Assembly (NCBI GenBank): GCA_000708835.1 | Contig: DF237041.1 | Coordinates: 62,001-126,000, forward strand | Length of the DNA stretch: 64,000 nucleotides | Reading direction: 5' to 3' | Source of the DNA: Klebsormidium nitens | Taxonomy: Eukaryota > Streptophyta > Klebsormidiophyceae > Klebsormidiales > Klebsormidiaceae | Shown: positions 23,720 to 34,872 of the stretch, piece by piece | Layout: the number at the start of each line of letters is the position of its first letter | Position numbering within the stretch: the stretch's first letter is position 1 | Notes under the pieces: model-generated | Seen by the model: only the letters and a program-made list of their open reading frames with translations | Database searches by the model: none | Told to the model about the DNA's origin: nothing | Translations under genes and position numbers: made by a program

Positions 23720-26700
23720 TCACGAGATGGTGATGTCAGCGCAGTTCCTGAACACCTCGTTGACGTCCCGCACGCACTCCGTGGTGGAGACGGACTGCGG
23801 GCAACACGTGGCACGAAATCAGACGATGACGTCATTGGAATCAGACAGACCCCTCTGCCAGGTGATGTCTAAGATAATGAGTAACGGCCTTCCCAACAGA
23901 GTTGAGTTTGGCACCGGAGTTCAAAATCAAGTCGGTTCTTGCACGAGTTTGTGCGCCCTGCCCGTTGACCTAATAACGGGTCAGGCTGACTTGCCAACTG
24001 ATGATACCCGATCGGATCCTCAGATCTGTGGACTGCATCGCGCTTTTCTTCGAATGCTCCTTTATTTTTTCCTACGTTTGAAGATACCTCGAAACAGTTG
24101 GATAGAAGCTCGTGTTTACTTCGTAACCAAGTTTCGAGCCTACTTCAAAATATCTCCAAAGGGACCAGATTCAATCAGAAAATGGCTGCAGAAGAGCAGG
24201 AGGGCGTCTTCAGTTCTGGGAACCTTACAGCGTTCAAGTGAGCGGTTACCCATTATATATTCATCGTACGTACGTCAGCATGTCTGCTCGAACCCGAGGT
24301 GCAGCGGTGCGTACCTGCTTGCAGAAGGTCGACGGGCAAGGCGTACCGGGCGGGTTGCAGCTGTTGCCCGTGACATAGGAGAACTGGAGCACGCATCTGC
24401 AAACGTATACGTAGAGTGTGATGGTAGGAGAACTTATCTAGTTGCTTGGTGAGGAAGGTGCTCAATTCCTGGTGCCTGAACCTTGTTTGGTACCTCCGGA
24501 ATCAACGTGGGTGACCGAAGTTCGTAACTTCTTGTGGAGCGACATTCAAAGTCCAATCTACACGAGGCTGTGCACTTATAGATTGGGAGCTTAGAAGCTA
24601 AGAGATTCCTCGCCAAGAGATATGTCATTGCGGGTGCTTCAAGTGGGTTCGGCGACTTAGCTATTCACAGATTTCTGCATCCCAGTTCTCTTTCGAGTTT
24701 TGCCGGGCAAGTGAACAGTGAAACGTTTCCAGGCCCCTCAGCATCGATAAATGAACTGGCCGGTCCAAGGGCCTGATCAGCGGGTCTTTTGCTGGACGCC
24801 AACGTGCAACTTTTTCCATTCTAATAAATTGCGGCTCCCACTCCGTAGCTGATCATGAAAACGAACTTCCGTCACTGTTGAAAGTTGCAATCACAATTGA
24901 ATGAGGCGCCCTTTCGGCCCTCAACTTGCGTGTCTTGGTCGCTATGATTGACAAAGACGTCAAGCAGAAAACAGGAGTTTATACGAATGGATGAGTCACC
25001 GTTCATCTGCTCTACCTACCGCCTGCTAGGAGATTGTGCTCATTCCCGGACCCTTTATCCCCTTCCTTTCTTTGTGATGACGTCACGTGGTCTTACTTGG
25101 AGTCGACGGCGTTGCAGCGGATGTCGTCAGGGATGACGTAGCTCATGTTGTAAAGCGACGCGTGGCGCCAGTCGGGGCCGCCGCCGCCGGACGTACACGT
25201 GTTGCACGCAGGGTCGCTGGCGTCGGCACTCCAGGGGTGGGGCAGGTAGTACCAGGGCAGGCCGGGCGCAACCTGGGCTTGACCTGCGTTTTCGTAAGCA
25301 CAGTAAATCCTCCAACGTCGAACTGCTCTTCCTCTTGCTCCCTTCGACTTCCAAGCTACTTTGACAATTCCGCGAGAAATTTATGGGGAAGTTTGGTGTC
25401 TCGGGTGAGCTTCGTGTTTGAATGGGAAAGCCGCCGAAATGTCGTTGTCGAAAGCCACAGCCTTTCGGCTTTGAGGGCTCTTTCCCTGCTTTGCACGAGA
25501 TGCACGGAACAGTAGCGCTCTCAGCTTGTGCGGCAGTTGTTGCCAGCCACTTCGTCCCTCCCCTCCGGCTTGTCCTGTCCAAAAACTGACGGGTCCAAAC
25601 AAATTCACAGGGAGGAGAGGATTCGAAGGAAACACTTTGGATGTGTCGACGCTCCTGGAAGCACGGGAGAATGACGAAGAGGGAAAAGAAAAGAATTCGA
25701 TCGCACCCAGGAGCAAGCTGAGACGAACGAAGGACAACAAAAAGGATGGATGAAAATTGGGCAAATCTGATTTGTAGCTTTGTTTTCGCCTCTTTCCGAC
25801 AAGAATCACCGGGCGCTGGTTGCAGCACGTGGGCGTCGAGGCACTCCTGCGTGAGCGAGGTCGCCTCGTGGCCGTCGAATGCGCAGACGCGAAACTCGAA
25901 ACGGCCTAAATGGGTGGCCGTCGCGGCTACCTGGAACGTCACGGTTGAGCCGGCCGTAAAGGCTGCGAAAAATAGAAGAAACCAGTCAAGTATTCCGCAA
26001 TTTCAAGCTTGCCATAAATCTAAGACGACCCTGACTTGCAGGCGTAATCGCAGTGGGAGTCTACATTGGTCGAGCTGTCAGTGTTGGTTAAGCTCTACTT
26101 CGCAGTCTGTGTCAGTGGTTGGATTTGGAAGCCGACTGGACCCCGAAGCACGTGATGAGAATGCCCACGCATTTAATCGAGAACGGGCGGCTGAGGGCAC
26201 TTACAAAAGGAAAGAGATTGGTCCGAGCAGATAGGCCAATCCAAAGAGTCGATGTTTGACAACTGCTCTGCGGTGGAGTATAAGACATTTTTTAATACAT
26301 CTCGATAAGAAGTTTCTCTCGACTTTCTACTCCTCTTGGGGACCAGTGTGCCTCAAAGTTAGGTACTTTGACTTCCCTTTATTCGACTGTCCAGCTCAGG
26401 GATAAAACCCAAGATTCTACCGAGTTCCCTGCTATCTAGCCTGCCAAAGTGGTTCTCGATGGAAGAACAATCCCCTCTCTCAGACTAATGCTGATTGCAT
26501 TCCACAGAAGTTTGTCTGAGACGCCGCACACTTCACGACTGCGATGCGCACCGTTCGTGACTGGCACCTCGTGCGGCTGGTTGTATGCATTCCATGTTGC
26601 GATCTGGTCCTGTCCGCCGTCGCCACACAGGTTCCCAACCCCGTTGGCTGCCTGCAGAATGATGGAAATGTAGACTGTGTGGATTCGGTTCCGGAGAGTC

Positions 26701-27499
26701 CACCTGCCTTACCAATCAGAATAAATAGCAGACTTCGTTTTCCTCAGTCCATTCTCCATATAGTATTGAAGAAGGGCGGGAGAAAAGCACTCAAGTCAAC
26801 TAAGGGCGTTATAGTTGAATCCCCCCCCTAATTGCAGCAGCTTGGAGTGTCCTTCTACATGCTTAACGAGGTAAGGTTGATTCGAATGAGCGCAGACTTT
26901 GGAGACGACAATTTGTTCGTCCGAAGTCCAAAACTTGAACAGGAGACAAACGCCATGTGGGTTACATCGGATGTGTCCTCCTGCAATGACTTGCACAAAT
27001 CAACAGCGCCTTTTCACCTGGTGCTCTAAAAAAATTGCTCAAGCAATCAAACCTCCTCCAAACGTCAGTGACTTGCCACTCCTACATTCTGATTCCAAGC
27101 AAGCACGAGGGCACTTTCGATATGGCTTAGGCTAATTCGTATTATCAAGCGTTGTGATTTGAAAGGCCGTAGCTGACAAGTCCTGGCACCATTGAAAGCC
27201 AGTCGCTTTACAAACAAACAAACATATCTGATGCCTGTCCACAGTGTATCTGCAACGTTCATGGGCTTCTTGATGTCAGCAAGGCATCAACCCAGCGCAA
27301 TTTCTGACAATCAGCTGCAAAGCCCTCTATTTCAACCACCTACTTGCGGGTTGGTGTCGCTTCCAAACAGCACCGCATTGAGGTGCTGCCGACCCTGGGG
27401 AACGGTCACCCACGCGTGCCCCGCCACAATGGGGACAGCTGTCAATGCTGCAATCGTCAGCAGAAGGACCGCCGGTTGCCACTTCATCTCGGCCGCCAT
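23720..27499 (-). CDS. Secreted lytic polysaccharide monooxygenase (AA15/AA10-like)
   Basis: Copper monooxygenases of this group cut chitin or cellulose oxidatively and boost hydrolases. Exons: 27499-27344, 26651-26552, 25962-25810, 25283-25097, 24396-24315 and 23794-23720, giving 250 residues with fitting phases. A signal peptide (LLLTIAALTAVPIVAG) is followed directly by HAWVTVPQGRQ, so cleavage would expose the N-terminal copper-binding His. The second brace His is in ATATHLGRFEFRVC. Later blocks are ECLDAHVLQPAPG, CVLQFSYVTGNSC and a C-terminal FRNCADITIS, typical of the LPMO_10/AA15 fold. Many cysteines suggest disulfides. A second in-frame ATG lies four codons downstream at 27487. The gene is divergent from a chitinase. 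Assignment between AA10 and AA15, and the exact substrate, cannot be settled by reading alone. Confidence 0.85.
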
Positions 27500-29300
27500 C
27501 CCTTTCTTCGGTCGTCAGCTCAGCGTTATCCAATGCTGCTGAAATGGTGGGAAATGAGGAGGGTTTAGGTGAAGGGTCTTCTTAGCTCAGCTCGCAAATG
27601 GAGAGGAGTACGAGGGCTAGATTAGATGCCCGCAATGTGCGGCGTCAGCTTTGTCAAACTAGAGTTCTCGAGTCGCAACTCATCCAACCCAGAGAGGTTT
27701 CTCAAAAGACAAAAAGAATACCAAAGTGGCCAGTTTGTGAGCTAGACAGCGAATCGCCGCGTCAATGTCTTTGCCCAGTGAGAGCATGAGCGAACATTTT
27801 AGGGACCAGGTTTCAGGACTAGCATCAAGTACTGTGACGTCGACTCAGCGCTGCTGAGAAGAAGCTAGGTATGTCCAGCAGTGTAAAGACGGGAGGTTCC
27901 TACCTCAATAAGTTAATGTTGATCTGATGGCACCGATCTCAACATTGTTGCCCGCATAACCGAAGGCTGAAGCCGATAACACTGACACACTAACTTCGCC
28001 TTTTGAGGGACTTCTAGCGTGTCGAACCTTTGATCTGCATGAGAAGGGTACCCGACCTACTGTATGCAGTACCACCGTGACAGCGTTGTCAAGAGCACTG
28101 TGCTTTATCCACTCTGACGTATGTTCAACCGCTGGATAGAGCTGAAAGCATCGTTTTGCAACTCTTTCTTGTGATCAATCATTTGGCAGATTCCGGATGA
28201 GTCACTGCCGGCAGTGGCCGCTTGCAGATCTGCAGCAGTAGCGGAGCTCGTCAAGTATTCGTCGTCAGCCTCCAGACAGCCGCCGAATGACGGTTCAAGT
28301 GTTGGTACGTGTGCCATGTTCCGCCTGAAGCCCGTACATTCACTTGTCTGTGCACAAGTGGGCTCCACTGAGGCAGTTATGTACGCAAATGAGACCTGAC
28401 CGTTAGATCTAGTAACTTGACTCGCCTTCGTCACATCGTGCCCGTCCAATATACTCTGCGCGCTCTATGAGGCCTCTCGCCAGTCAATGATTGGTTGCAA
28501 CTTGCAACCTGCAGTACGAGGGAGTCGATGCAGGTGCACTTTTGCGTACGGTACGGCCGTCGCAAGGAAAGCAACCGTCGGCGCAACGATCATCCGTAAG
28601 CATAAGCTTTTACCTAACAGCACCGGATCACTGACGTGCGCAGTATCTTAACGCCAAGCGTACAATTTTAGAACGCGGGCTCCCCTGAATAGCGCTCTAC
28701 CCTTACAAAGTTGAAAGAACCTCTCATCCTGGAGGGCCAATTCTGCTTCCAAGCACTCAGGACGTGAATCAGGTCAGCCTGAGGCGCCGGAACAACACCG
28801 TCAAACAGCCGATCTCGGGATTGACACTCCCTTTCGGCAGGACGACACAGCAATTTTATTGCCCGTGGCATTTGTTGCTTTGGTCCTGGGACAGGTGTCA
28901 CTAACCATTGCGGGGCTGCTGAAGATTTACACTTCTTGATCACAAGCAGCTGTTTGTCTTGAAAGTTCACAACGCATGAGCTTCTCAGAGTATGAGCTAA
29001 ACTTCTAGCTACCTCGTTTCAAACCAAAAGCTTCCTTTGCTTAGGCAGGGCAGGCTTGATCTAGGACCGGCACTATTCCTGCGCCTGGACTGACAGCAAA
29101 GTTGAACGAACGTCGATTGCAAGGGTTCGCCCAATATTGCGACAGAGTGCAGCTGGCATTGGTCACTGCTGCCTCCGAGTTGTGTTCAAGAACCTTATCG
29201 TTTGTCCCGATCAAACTTTCAAATCTCGCTTGACACTGCCAGCCAATCTTGGACCAAACGCGCAAAGCACTTTTGGGCCACTTTACAGTCTGCATCAAGT
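27500..29300. other. Divergent intergenic region, LPMO / chitinase
   Basis: This 1.8 kb spacer holds the promoters of both chitin-active genes. A minus-strand open frame at 28105-28449 has no ATG at its start and no recognised motif. I see no firm regulatory motif. Confidence 0.5.
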
Positions 29301-32300
29301 ATGGAAGCCCCAAATGTCCCCCAGAAGTTGGTGCTGTCTGGCATTCTGTGGGGCCTGCTTGCGGCCTTGGCGGCGAATGCTGGAGCTGAGAATTCAGCAG
29401 AGGTGAGCTGGACGGCTGATGTGGTCCGAAAGGGCAAGTTTCAATTTGTGAATACGACTCAGCTCAAGAAATACTATCAAATAGTGAGTCAATCAGCCAG
29501 ACGCTTTTCTGCCGAGGGAATTCGACTGCTCCTGAACTCTCATGCAAGGCTTGCAGTCTGACTGTCAGAGTTCAGAAACGTGCGCCAATCCTGACAGAAT
29601 TGCACCTCTGACAGCTTGAATCCTCCTCTTTTGTTTCTGGGCCCTTCATCACAAACCGCTCTAAGTGGCTACTTGCTGGCGCAACTGGCTTGTCCAATTT
29701 GGTTATTTCTCAAAATAATTCTCCTCTTACTTTCGATCATAATCCAAACTCAGATCTACGCTCTTCTCTACCAGGGTCTCCCCGAAAGGACCTCCACTTC
29801 TACTCCCGCCTTCTTACTGAACCCATCAAGCTGAATCACTTGCTGACACCTGTCAACCACGCAGCTGCCACCTGTCGCCGCCCGCCACCTCCTCCAGCAG
29901 TCCGCCCCCTTCTGCACCGCGGCCGGCCAGTACAAAGCGGACCCATCCACCAATTGTACGCGCTTCTGGCAGTGCACCGGCACCGGCCAGGGGGCCTACA
30001 AACAATGCCCCGGGGGAACCGCCTTCAACGAGGCGTGCTCCTGCTGCGACTTCCCGTCCAACTTTGTGTGCGCCTCCGGGGCGACTCCTCCCCCGACCAC
30101 TGTTGCCCCGACACCTGTCCCAACCACTGTCGCCCCGACACCTGTCCCGACCACTCCTGCCCCGACACCTGTCCCAACCACTGTTGCCCCAACTCCTGCT
30201 CCGACCACGGTTGCCCCGACACCTGTCCCGACCACTGGGTTTCCAACGCCTGCTCCAACCTCGTCAGGCAAGCTCCATGGTGCCCTTGATTTCAATGAGG
30301 TTCTCGCACATTTCTTTCTACTCTCTCTCAAGTCTTCTGACGGAAATTTGAACCTGAAAAGCCTATTAAAGCGGCAGTTGGAGTCCGCACTTGAGATACC
30401 AAGGTCTGTGTGCGAAACCAAAAGAATTGCTGGGCTTGGAACGCTTTGAGGCTGCGTTTACTTTGAAGTCATCTGCGCTTCGTCTATCTACGATATTTGC
30501 GTTTCAGCCCGGCCCGCACGACGCTTCCAGAACGTGTGCATGCCCAGTTAAAGCGCAACTAGAGTTTCATCTGGAATGGTGACCACTGAAAGAATTGCTC
30601 GAGTCCCCTTCGGACTTTAAATTAGTCCATTACATATTTCTCAGTTGAGCGAGGCTCGCATAGCAGGGTGACCAGAACCACTGAAAGAGGAGCTCTATTT
30701 GTATTTGATAACAGCCGTCACTTCCGGAATCCGTCCAAGCAGTAGGCACGCAAAGAAAACCGCATTCCGACCAGAATCATCTCGATTTGCATCACGGAAG
30801 TCAAGCAAGCGTATCTCCTCCCCCTTCAGGCAACCCGTGCACCACGGTCGGCCAATACTATGCCGACACGTCGACCGGTTGCACCCACTTCTGGCAGTGC
30901 ACCGGTCCAGGACAGGGTGGCTACAAGCAGTGCGTCTCGGGGACCGCTTTCAACGCGGCGTGCAACTGCTGCGACTACCCGTCGAACTTCGTTTGCGGGG
31001 GGGCGACGCCGGCTCCGTCAACCGGGGGACCGACCCCCCCCCCTGCAAGTACGACAACGCCCGCCCCTTCGGCAACGCCCGGGGCGACGCCACCGGTTAC
31101 CCCAACTCCAACCGGTGAGATTTATGGTTGAGGTTTACAAATCTACCTTCTACTTGTTTGGACAGTACGTCTGGGATTGTGAAGGCTGATGGTAGTTCGA
31201 AGGAGCCCTTGCTGTCGTTGCGAAGCTGAGCAGTCGACCGGGAGGTGGAGGAATTTCCTTCTTGGTTGTCGGGGGAATGCACGAAGGCAGGTGGATTGAC
31301 AATACGATGGCAATATTCAGAAAACAAGTTGTACAGGGTCAGTACCGAAAACAAGGCTCCTGGAGCGGAGCGACTCCCAAAAGAGACGGTTGGCTGCGGC
31401 TTCCCTCTATATGAGAGGGACGTGGTCAAAGCTCGGACACCGTAAACTTCGGATCTCCTGGCTCGCGAGGTTTCCAGGTCACCCTTGCTGAGTCACCTGC
31501 TTCGCCAACTTTCATTCCAAATCCCAAGCCTGCCTTGCAATCAACTCTCAAAAGCGACGCCTGTTTAGATAAGCTCGATCTTCTCGTTGATGAATCCAAA
31601 CGGGTCGAACGTTGTATTTTAGTAGTCAGCGATCTGAATCGATTTCGCAGGTGCTCCCGGTACTGTTTCCGCCTACTTCACCTCCGCCGACTTCGCCCAG
31701 TTCTTCCTGCACATGAACGACGCCGCCTGCCACCACCGCAACTTTTACACGTATGACGCGTTCGTGACGGCAGCAAGCGCCTTTTCCGGCTTCGGCACGA
31801 GCTCCGCTTCGCCGACAATCAACAAACAGGAGATCGCCGCGTTCATGGGCCAGATCTCACACGAGACGACGGGTAAGCTTTGCCGCTATCCAAAAAACAT
31901 CACTGAATCTGAAACGAGTTCGACCGCAGTTTCCCGAAGCTGCTCTGCAGCGGAAGTGATGGGCGCGGCATGTTCTGATTCCCCAAGTTAGACCCCTGAA
32001 TAAGATATGTGTCTGACGTCCCCGGTGTTTCCAAGATAGATTGGTTTAGGTTGTCTGTTCGGGGGTTTCGAAAGGGTTAGCGATCAGTTTTACGGACGGA
32101 GAAGTCTGACCGGATCTATAATATTTCGTTCTCAGATTAGGTATTGTTTGCAGATCCGCCACGTTCTTGGACGGATGTCCCGTCGTTCCGACTAAAGACA
32201 GAATCTTGAGTCTAACGTCATTTTAAACGAGCCCTGCAGATGCTCACGAGGCCCGCTTCTGCTCCTCTCACGTATCTACTAAAAGGATGACACGTGTCGC

Positions 32301-33939
32301 TCCCTGGTGCAGGCGGGTGGGCGTCCGCCCCTGACGGCCCCTACTCGTGGGGGCTGTGCTTCGACGAGGAGGCGACGTCCGTGCCCTACTGCGCCGCCAG
32401 CGCCGACTACCCGTGCGCGCCGGGGCTCAGCTACCACGGCCGGGGGCCCATCCAACTCTCCTGGTAACTTTTACCCCGACCACACTTAGCTTAGAGATAA
32501 TCAGTTTTCGTGATGGTGCGATCCTTACGGGAGAAGATGCGGTCGTGCACCGACTACCCTTGCGCCCCGGGGCTCAGCTACCACGGCCGGGGGCCCATCC
32601 AGCTGGCCTGGTAGGTTTTGCCCCGACCGCATGTTTCATCCGTGAAATTGCAATCATTGAACTGGTGGAAGAATTGCTAAGGAGAAGACGTGCAGTCGGG
32701 GCGCACGAAACCTACAGGACTGCATGCCATTTCTCCATCTAGTGGTTTGACATTTCAGGGTTGAAATATGAGTCGGAGCAGTTGTCGGAAGAGGAAGCAG
32801 TTGTGTCGTTTATCAGGTTCGTGTTGCGAATTGTGCAAGGATACGATGAACGGAGGGCCCAGCCAGCCGTGTAGAAGTGTTGAAATTTAAACGGAGACGG
32901 AATTGTTCCTGGAATACCGTAAACATCAATCTGTATATCCGAGAGTTCGAGAAGTAGCCCCTCATCCAATTGCCGTTCAAGGAGGCTATCAAAGAAGAGA
33001 ATACTTGGAAAGTCGGAGATAAGCAGTGATGACGTCTGGACACAACGATTGTCGGCCAGTGTACACGCTTACATGATGGAAACGGTAAAAGGGTGCAACA
33101 AGAGCTTTGATATGTCCAGACCAGAAGGTCGCAGCTTGGAAAACCTCCTTTTCCCCAGTCCACATGTGCTCGGCAGATTAATTCGGATCTTTGGTTTCTC
33201 TGTTCCATTTTTGTAGAGCGTGCAACGGGCTGTCCTGTCGGATCTTAAAGGTTTTTCGCAACGGGCTGAGCTCTTGCGAATCCGTTCCAGCAGTTTCTTG
33301 AGAGGAAGGCAGTGGCGGCCCTTCTTATTCGTGTCCTGATCATCCATTTTGCTACTGATCTGAGCGCAGTATGCAATCGTCTGGATAGCCCAATCGACTT
33401 TTCTTTCATGAGGCCTTTGTTCTAAGAGTCTCTTCGCTCCACGTCTCGTCTCCCCCACTGGTTCAACGCGCGCTTTTCCAAGCCTTCTTTCCTATTCCAA
33501 AACGTATTCGCGGATCAAGATTTACAAGCTTCCATCTTCCTCACTTTTCCGTCCGTCCGCTCTCAGGAACTACAACTACATCCCCACCGGCAGGGCCATC
33601 GGTTTCGACGGCCTCAACTCCCCGGGCGCCGTTCTCGCCGACCCAGTCACTGCCTGGAAGACCGCCATCTACTTTTGGATGACACCCGCCGGAAATAAGC
33701 CCTCCTGCCACGCTGTCATGACCGGGGGATGGACCCCGAGCGCCGCCGACGCGGCCGCGAACCGCGTCCCGGGTTTCGGCGTCGTGACTAACATCATAAA
33801 CGGGGGGTTAGAGTGCGGCGCCGGGCGGCCGAACACCTCGGGGGGGCCGGATAGGATCGGGTACTTCACTCGGTATGCTGGGATCCTTGGAGTTGGAACT
33901 GGGAACAACTTGTCCTGCGACAACCAGCAGCCGTTTTAG
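29301..33939 (+). CDS. Secreted chitinase, two CBM14 domains plus GH19
   Basis: Endochitinase predicted to hydrolyse beta-1,4-GlcNAc chains outside the cell. Exons: 29301-29402, 29865-30267, 30830-31114, 31651-31872, 32313-32463 and 33567-33939, giving 511 residues with all phases matching. A signal peptide ([17 protein letters not shown]) precedes two peritrophin-A/CBM14 domains, each with six cysteines ([16 protein letters not shown] to [23 protein letters not shown] to YPSNFVC). A repeated Thr/Pro linker (PTPVPTTVA units) follows each. The GH19 domain holds the catalytic Glu in SHETTGGW, the second acidic site in CFDEEATS, and the substrate-groove block [15 protein letters not shown]. Intron 2 has a GC donor. 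A partial copy of the end of exon 5 lies in intron 5. Plant GH19 enzymes usually carry hevein (CBM18) domains, so CBM14 is unusual. The likely role is defence or remodelling with the divergent LPMO. Confidence 0.93.
32549..32630 (+). repeat. Intronic copy of the chitinase exon 5 end and donor
   Basis: The last ~65 bases of exon 5, encoding [20 protein letters not shown], recur about 150 bases downstream. The copy still encodes [20 protein letters not shown]. The donor and the first intron bases are also repeated (TGGTAACTTTTACCCCGACC against TGGTAGGTTTTGCCCCGACC). The copy has no obvious acceptor of its own. Confidence 0.85.
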
Positions 33940-34872
33940 GGCGCTTTTTGACCGTAGCTTTTGGAAGTGCGATTGTTTTGACCGTAGGTCCATCTGCGAG
34001 GGGCTGATCAGGATTCACAGAATTGGGATATTGCTCGCCACGATCTGGTTTCACATGACACCGACTTCACGACACGTCATGACGATGACTGGATTTAAGT
34101 GTAGTTCGCTGACAGGCAGATGAGGTAAACGAAGAAGAGAACACGGGGGCTATCATGCTCCCAAAAGCGGCTGAGACGTAGACGTAGGGACCGTTGAGAA
34201 GTGCCTAAGTTCAGAGGAAAGTCAATCAAGTACTGACTAAAATCCTGATAGAAGCCCGGGGATTGCACCGCCATTAAAACGCTGAGAGGCCGCACACAGT
34301 GATCGCGCAGACGCTGAAAGATTTGAAGTGTACTGCAGAATCAAAACGCAAACGACTTCACACGTCGATCGCTGTCATCTGTTCGCCGGCAAAAGTTTGA
34401 ACAGATCGACGCGGATGATTCCGGACGATTCCTAGCGCGAATTTACATTTGTCACGACCTTATAGAGGCTGCATGAACGACCGGGCTGTAATTGAAGTTC
34501 AGCAGCGTTTGCGAGCTTAACTGATTGACCTGCACTTAAGGTCAGCTCCAAAAGTGCAAACAGTTCTGATATGATCCCACCATGGGGAGCCTCAGCGTTT
34601 AGGCCCAGAGAGGCAAAGTGCTATTATGCTATCTATGACAAATTAAAACATAACCTGCATGCCACTAAGCTGCCAACTACGTTACGGTAGCTGAAAACAT
34701 CTCGCAGTCATGTTGCACTCAATCCGTTTGAGTCATCATGTACATCTATGCATTGACTGACTAACCATTAACCGTTAAATTACCAGCTGTCCTTTGCCAC
34801 GCATGACAACTCCTTATACGACGTGTCTCTTTCATTTGTAATTCCTTTTCAACATCTATGAGCAACAATTGA
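33940..34872. other. Convergent intergenic region, chitinase / MYND protein
   Basis: A 0.9 kb spacer between two stop codons. It is more A+T-rich than the flanking exons, has only short frames and shows no motif or repeat. Confidence 0.5.

Noticed and set aside
28105-28449. Small hypothetical gene in the LPMO/chitinase spacer
   Set aside because: It has no ATG at its start, no motif and no splice partner; length is within chance for this composition.
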